Below, one piece after another: positions 18,148-20,678 of a DNA stretch of 20,678 nucleotides (its first letter is position 1; the number at the start of each line of letters is the position of its first letter). A model generated the notes under the pieces. That model had not been told where the DNA came from. It saw only the letters and a list, made by a program, of their open reading frames with translations, and ran no database searches. A program made the position numbers and the translations under genes. This DNA comes from Rhizophagus sp. LPA8_4_AMF (Eukaryota > Glomeromycota > Glomeromycetes > Glomerales > Glomeraceae), in assembly GCA_021464525.1 (NCBI GenBank), contig JADRCO010001282.1, forward strand, positions 1 to 20,678. Reading direction: 5' to 3'.

Positions 18148-18417
18148 GGTGGTTCTTTAGGTTTCTTTGGACATGAAATTTCGGTAAGTGCAAATTTTCT
18201 GCTTTTCTTCTTTACTCCATCTTCTAATGAACATTTACTGACAGTTTGTTCTCTTTCTTTTTATTAGACAATTGGGTTCTTTGGCTCTTTGTACATGAAT
18301 TTCAGTAAGTTTCTCTTTGTTTTTCTTTAAAATACTTTTAACAAAACGGTTATTAATATTAATTTTTTTTTAGGTGGATCTGTAATGTTTATGAGGTACT
18401 ATCATAGGATTATATGA
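18148..18417 (+). pseudogene. three exon-like units with matching splice sites and phases
   Basis: Units 18148-18183 (12 codons, GGSLGFFGHEIS), 18268-18304 (12 codons plus one base, TIGFFGSLYMNF) and 18374-18417 (ends RYYHRII and stop) are each preceded by a T-rich tract plus AG. The first two are each followed by GTAAGT. Phases agree across both joins (S residue from A|GT). The first two units are related to one another at the DNA level (GGTTCTTTAGGTTTCTTTGG versus GGGTTCTTTGGCTCTTTG), so an exon-with-flanks seems to have been duplicated. No start codon or full gene is seen upstream. This may be the 3' end of a decayed gene or a repeat family that merely mimics exons. Confidence 0.4.
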
Positions 18418-19146
18418 GGGTTGAAAAACTGAAATTCCAGGTGAGGACAAAGAACATCAGATTAATCAGGTGATACCATTGTCCAAATCAGATTCCCACC
18501 TTGTTATAATTGTGTTACCAGGGGCGCTATGTCAATGGAAATTTAGTACGTTGACTTTTGACCAACCGGTATCAGTCACAGTTATAACCGGTCATAACCG
18601 GTTAATGATCATGACCGTTGCCATCCTTACACGCACCATGAAAAATTTTTCTCTCCTATACATGCACTCACATAGTAATCATTGCAAATGAAATCGCAAA
18701 TTTTGTTTTATCTTTTTTTTTTGCTCCAGAGTCCGCTCACAATGGATTCCATTTCTAGTAGTATATCCAGTTGTTCACAAAATATATAATTGTAGTTGTA
18801 ACAAAATATAATTAAAGAATTTATATTTCAATAAGGCTTCTCTTTCAAATTCTTAATTTGTTTTTGGAGTACTTTTTATATCATCTGAAAATTGGATTTT
18901 ATCATACTAGTATTTATTACAACTTTTTGAAATTAGATTTGAATTTCCTTTTTACAATCAGACCTATCTATAATCACCACTTTCGGCAAGCCAAGAATAG
19001 ATAGATGAGATTATATAGTGAACTCTGTATAAAATCACAATGTATATTAAAACTATATTGTGGTTTAAAAATATGATTTTTAAGGATTAAATTGATAATT
19101 CAATATAATCACATAAAATTTCAAAAAAAATTTATTTTGCTGATGA
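18418..19146. other. intergenic DNA with ACCGGT cluster
   Basis: No gene is supported. Around 18440-18640 the sequence is less A/T-rich and contains AACCGGT three times (18564, 18586, 18596), with GTCATAACCGGTTAATGATC showing partial dyad symmetry. The ORF at 18470-18691 crosses this block and has no recognisable motif. The remaining part to 19146 is plain A/T-rich DNA. Confidence 0.4.
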
Positions 19147-19440
19147 TTTAACCTGAATCAGGGCATTCCAGCTTTACAAACACCAACAATATCGATATAT
19201 AGTAGGACAACTGAAGAAGATACACAGATAACGGAAGAAGAGGTTGTCGATACAGTCAGTAAATTCCATCGTGGATCATTGGAAGAAGAACCTCCCAAGA
19301 TTATATCACAACCTATAAAAGATTATACTTCTCTGGACAATGTGGTTATAATTATTAATGAATATAGACAAGGAAAGACGTAGGAGCCACCCGATAAAGA
19401 AGTTTTAGAGATTATTATGTTGCCTTATCTGAAAAAAAAA
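19147..19440 (+). pseudogene. decayed acidic coding fragment with one in-frame TAG
   Basis: This frame runs 98 codons with a single TAG at 19381-19383 and no ATG start. It ends at TGA 19441. An acceptor-like AATCAG (to 19161) could begin an exon reading GIPALQTPTISIY. It is rich in Glu and Thr (TTEEDTQITEEEVV) and further on reads SLDNVVIIINEYRQGKT, TAG, EPPDKEVLEIIMLPYL. The protein-like text on both sides of the TAG suggests a recent nonsense change, for example CAG to TAG. At this base composition 98 near-open codons are unlikely by chance. The family is not recognised. Confidence 0.45.
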
Positions 19441-19739
19441 TGATGATCCTTTTTTTAAAACAAATGGAATACAGTATCTATAAGCGCATCGTGCTTGATG
19501 AAAAAAGGTTCATATAATCTTTCATCAGACTCAAATCATACAACCCTATGAAAAATATTTTTTCATTAAATGTACATCAAATAACCATTTTTTTTTATTA
19601 TAAAAATAAACACAATTTGACCGCATTATGTATATAGTTTAAACATAAAATATACAGAACATAGATGAAATATATATGGAAAAATGAGCCCGATTTTGAA
19701 CAATTTATGGACAGTTTTATCCATTTTATGTTCATTATT

Positions 19740-19893
19740 TATTTATAAAATGTCAATAAATTGTATATTAAATGTCAATAAATTGTAAATAAAATATATT
19801 AAATATACATGATATATCTATTATTTAATTATAAAATATACATGATATATCTATTATTTAATTATAAAATATACATGATATACCTATATTCTA
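19740..19893. repeat. 33-bp tandem repeat and adjacent duplication
   Basis: ATATACATGATATATCTATT and the 13 bases after it recur with an exact 33-bp period (CATG at 19808, 19841 and 19874), about 2.8 copies. Just before, AATGTCAATAAATTGTA occurs twice, about 20 bp apart (about 19749 and 19770). The open frame 19809-20075 owes its first half to this repeat (period 11 codons) and is not supported as a gene. Confidence 0.7.
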
Positions 19894-19923
19894 TCCTTCA
19901 TACTTCTTATCTATTAAACAGCA

Positions 19924-20036
19924 CCAACTGCCATGGTAGAATCGGCACTAACTGCTACGGTAAAAACTGTATCACAAATACCTGCTTCAATAAAAATAGA
20001 ACAACTGCTTTAGTAAAAATGGTGTCACAAGCACTA
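19924..20036 (+). repeat. degenerate short repeats, perhaps a coding remnant
   Basis: AACTGCCATGGTAGAATCGG (19926), AACTGCTACGGTAAAAACTG (19950), CCTGCTTCAATAAAAATAG (19981) and AACTGCTTTAGTAAAAATGG (20003) are variants of one unit, with TCACAA after two of them. Read from 19921 the frame gives APTAMVESALTATVK. It could be the relic of a repeat-containing coding region next to the decayed frame at 19147. Confidence 0.35.
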
Positions 20037-20321
20037 TTACACGATAAGTTGAAAAGGACCTACACAGTGATATAAAAGTAAAAAATTATGTAACTTTGGA
20101 TAAATATCATGTATTAAATTGAATGGGTTCTGATCGACATATATGGATCACGAATTAATATATTAAGTAAATAAAAATTTTATAAACTTATACTAAGCTC
20201 TATCTCCTTAGTAAAAGTTGTTTCTTTTGCAAAGTTACATCTAGTAACATTTTTATTAATTAAAGGTGAAAGTAAAAATTTTTTTATATTTTACAGAAAA
20301 TCCACCAATAATCAAGCTGAA

Positions 20322-20678
20322 TTTTTTTTTTTTTTTATTTTTTTAAACCGATTACGCAAGTCAAATTTCTTCTTTTGGTCATGATATAAGACCACATAGG
20401 CATCTAGAGAAACGTGAAGCCTAAATATGATCCCAAGGAACCATATCCCAACCCGTAACAGGCTCCTTATTAAGTGACACTACAAGGTTAAACCAAGCGC
20501 TCTATTATTTTTAAAAACCCACACCTGGCTATAGGACCACCAAACCTAAGGATATGTGGAGCAATGGAACGACCATCTAGAAACCCTTCCATAGCCTATA
20601 TTAGGTATGAAGGCTCACTCAAGGCCACAACAGCCTCACGATTCCAACACACCAGAACTACAGTTGTGAATCCCCTAA
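20322..20678 (-). mobile_element. 3' end of a poly(A)-tailed retroposon, running off the window
   Basis: From 20347 to the window end the DNA is markedly richer in G+C than anything nearby. Read on the minus strand, it ends in an A-rich tail (plus-strand T tract 20322-20346, interrupted by one A). A distinct, non-A/T sequence ending in poly(A) is the mark of a LINE or SINE copy or another retrotransposed RNA. All frames contain stops, and no clear polymerase III A/B boxes were found in the visible part. The 5' end and one target-site duplicate lie at or beyond the window edge. Confidence 0.5.

Noticed and set aside
19809-20075. 88-codon plus-strand frame
   Set aside because: Its first half is generated by a 33-bp tandem repeat and its second half by degenerate short repeats better read in another frame.

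Overview
The window looks like nuclear DNA of an arbuscular mycorrhizal fungus (Glomeromycotina, Rhizophagus-like). This is an inference from several signs: extreme A+T content, short GT..AG introns of about 64-125 nt inside compact genes, kinase domains fused to Sel1-like repeats (SLRs), very Asn-rich low complexity, a BED zinc-finger fragment, and many small inverted-repeat elements. No rRNA, tRNA, CRISPR array or bacterial-type operon was seen.

Left part (1-7442): a MITE-like element (698-937) lies in gene-free DNA. It is followed by a five-exon serine/threonine-type kinase gene with C-terminal SLRs (1505-3388, +, 510 aa). A second inverted-repeat element (3402-3506) sits 13 bp after its stop codon. 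Converging on it is a five-exon gene (7442-4845, -, 754 aa). This gene joins an N-terminal helical bundle to a pseudokinase that has lost both catalytic Asp residues, and then to SLRs. The layout resembles the necroptosis effector MLKL with SLRs added, and it is the most interesting gene of the window.

Middle part (7443-11539): a decayed coding fragment (about 8413-8796) precedes a gene that single-frame ORF calling splits apart. This is 9301-10850 (+, three exons, 464 aa): signal peptide, Kex2-like site, His/Asp/Asn/Glu tract, long Ser/Pro-rich stalk and a GPI- or membrane-anchor-like C-terminus. Convergent with it is a two-exon gene for an 87-aa secretory-pathway membrane protein (11539-11188, -).

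Right part (11540-20678): mostly gene-poor and repeat-rich. It holds an SLR-only pseudogene with three frame-breaking lesions (15288-13764, -), a BED zinc-finger remnant just upstream of it, and a second MITE-family member with a near-perfect 31-bp hairpin (16435 to about 16690). It also holds tandem A/T-rich repeats (17750-18060), a set of about 36-nt exon-like units with matching splice sites (18148-18417), a decayed open frame with one internal TAG (19147-19440), and the poly(A)-tailed 3' end of a retroposon on the minus strand (20322-20678).

Exons were deduced by eye from reading frame, splice motifs and domain continuity. No transcript or database evidence was available. Known families used for the calls are protein kinase, SLR, MLKL N-terminal-like bundle and BED finger. 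Everything about function in this organism is inference.
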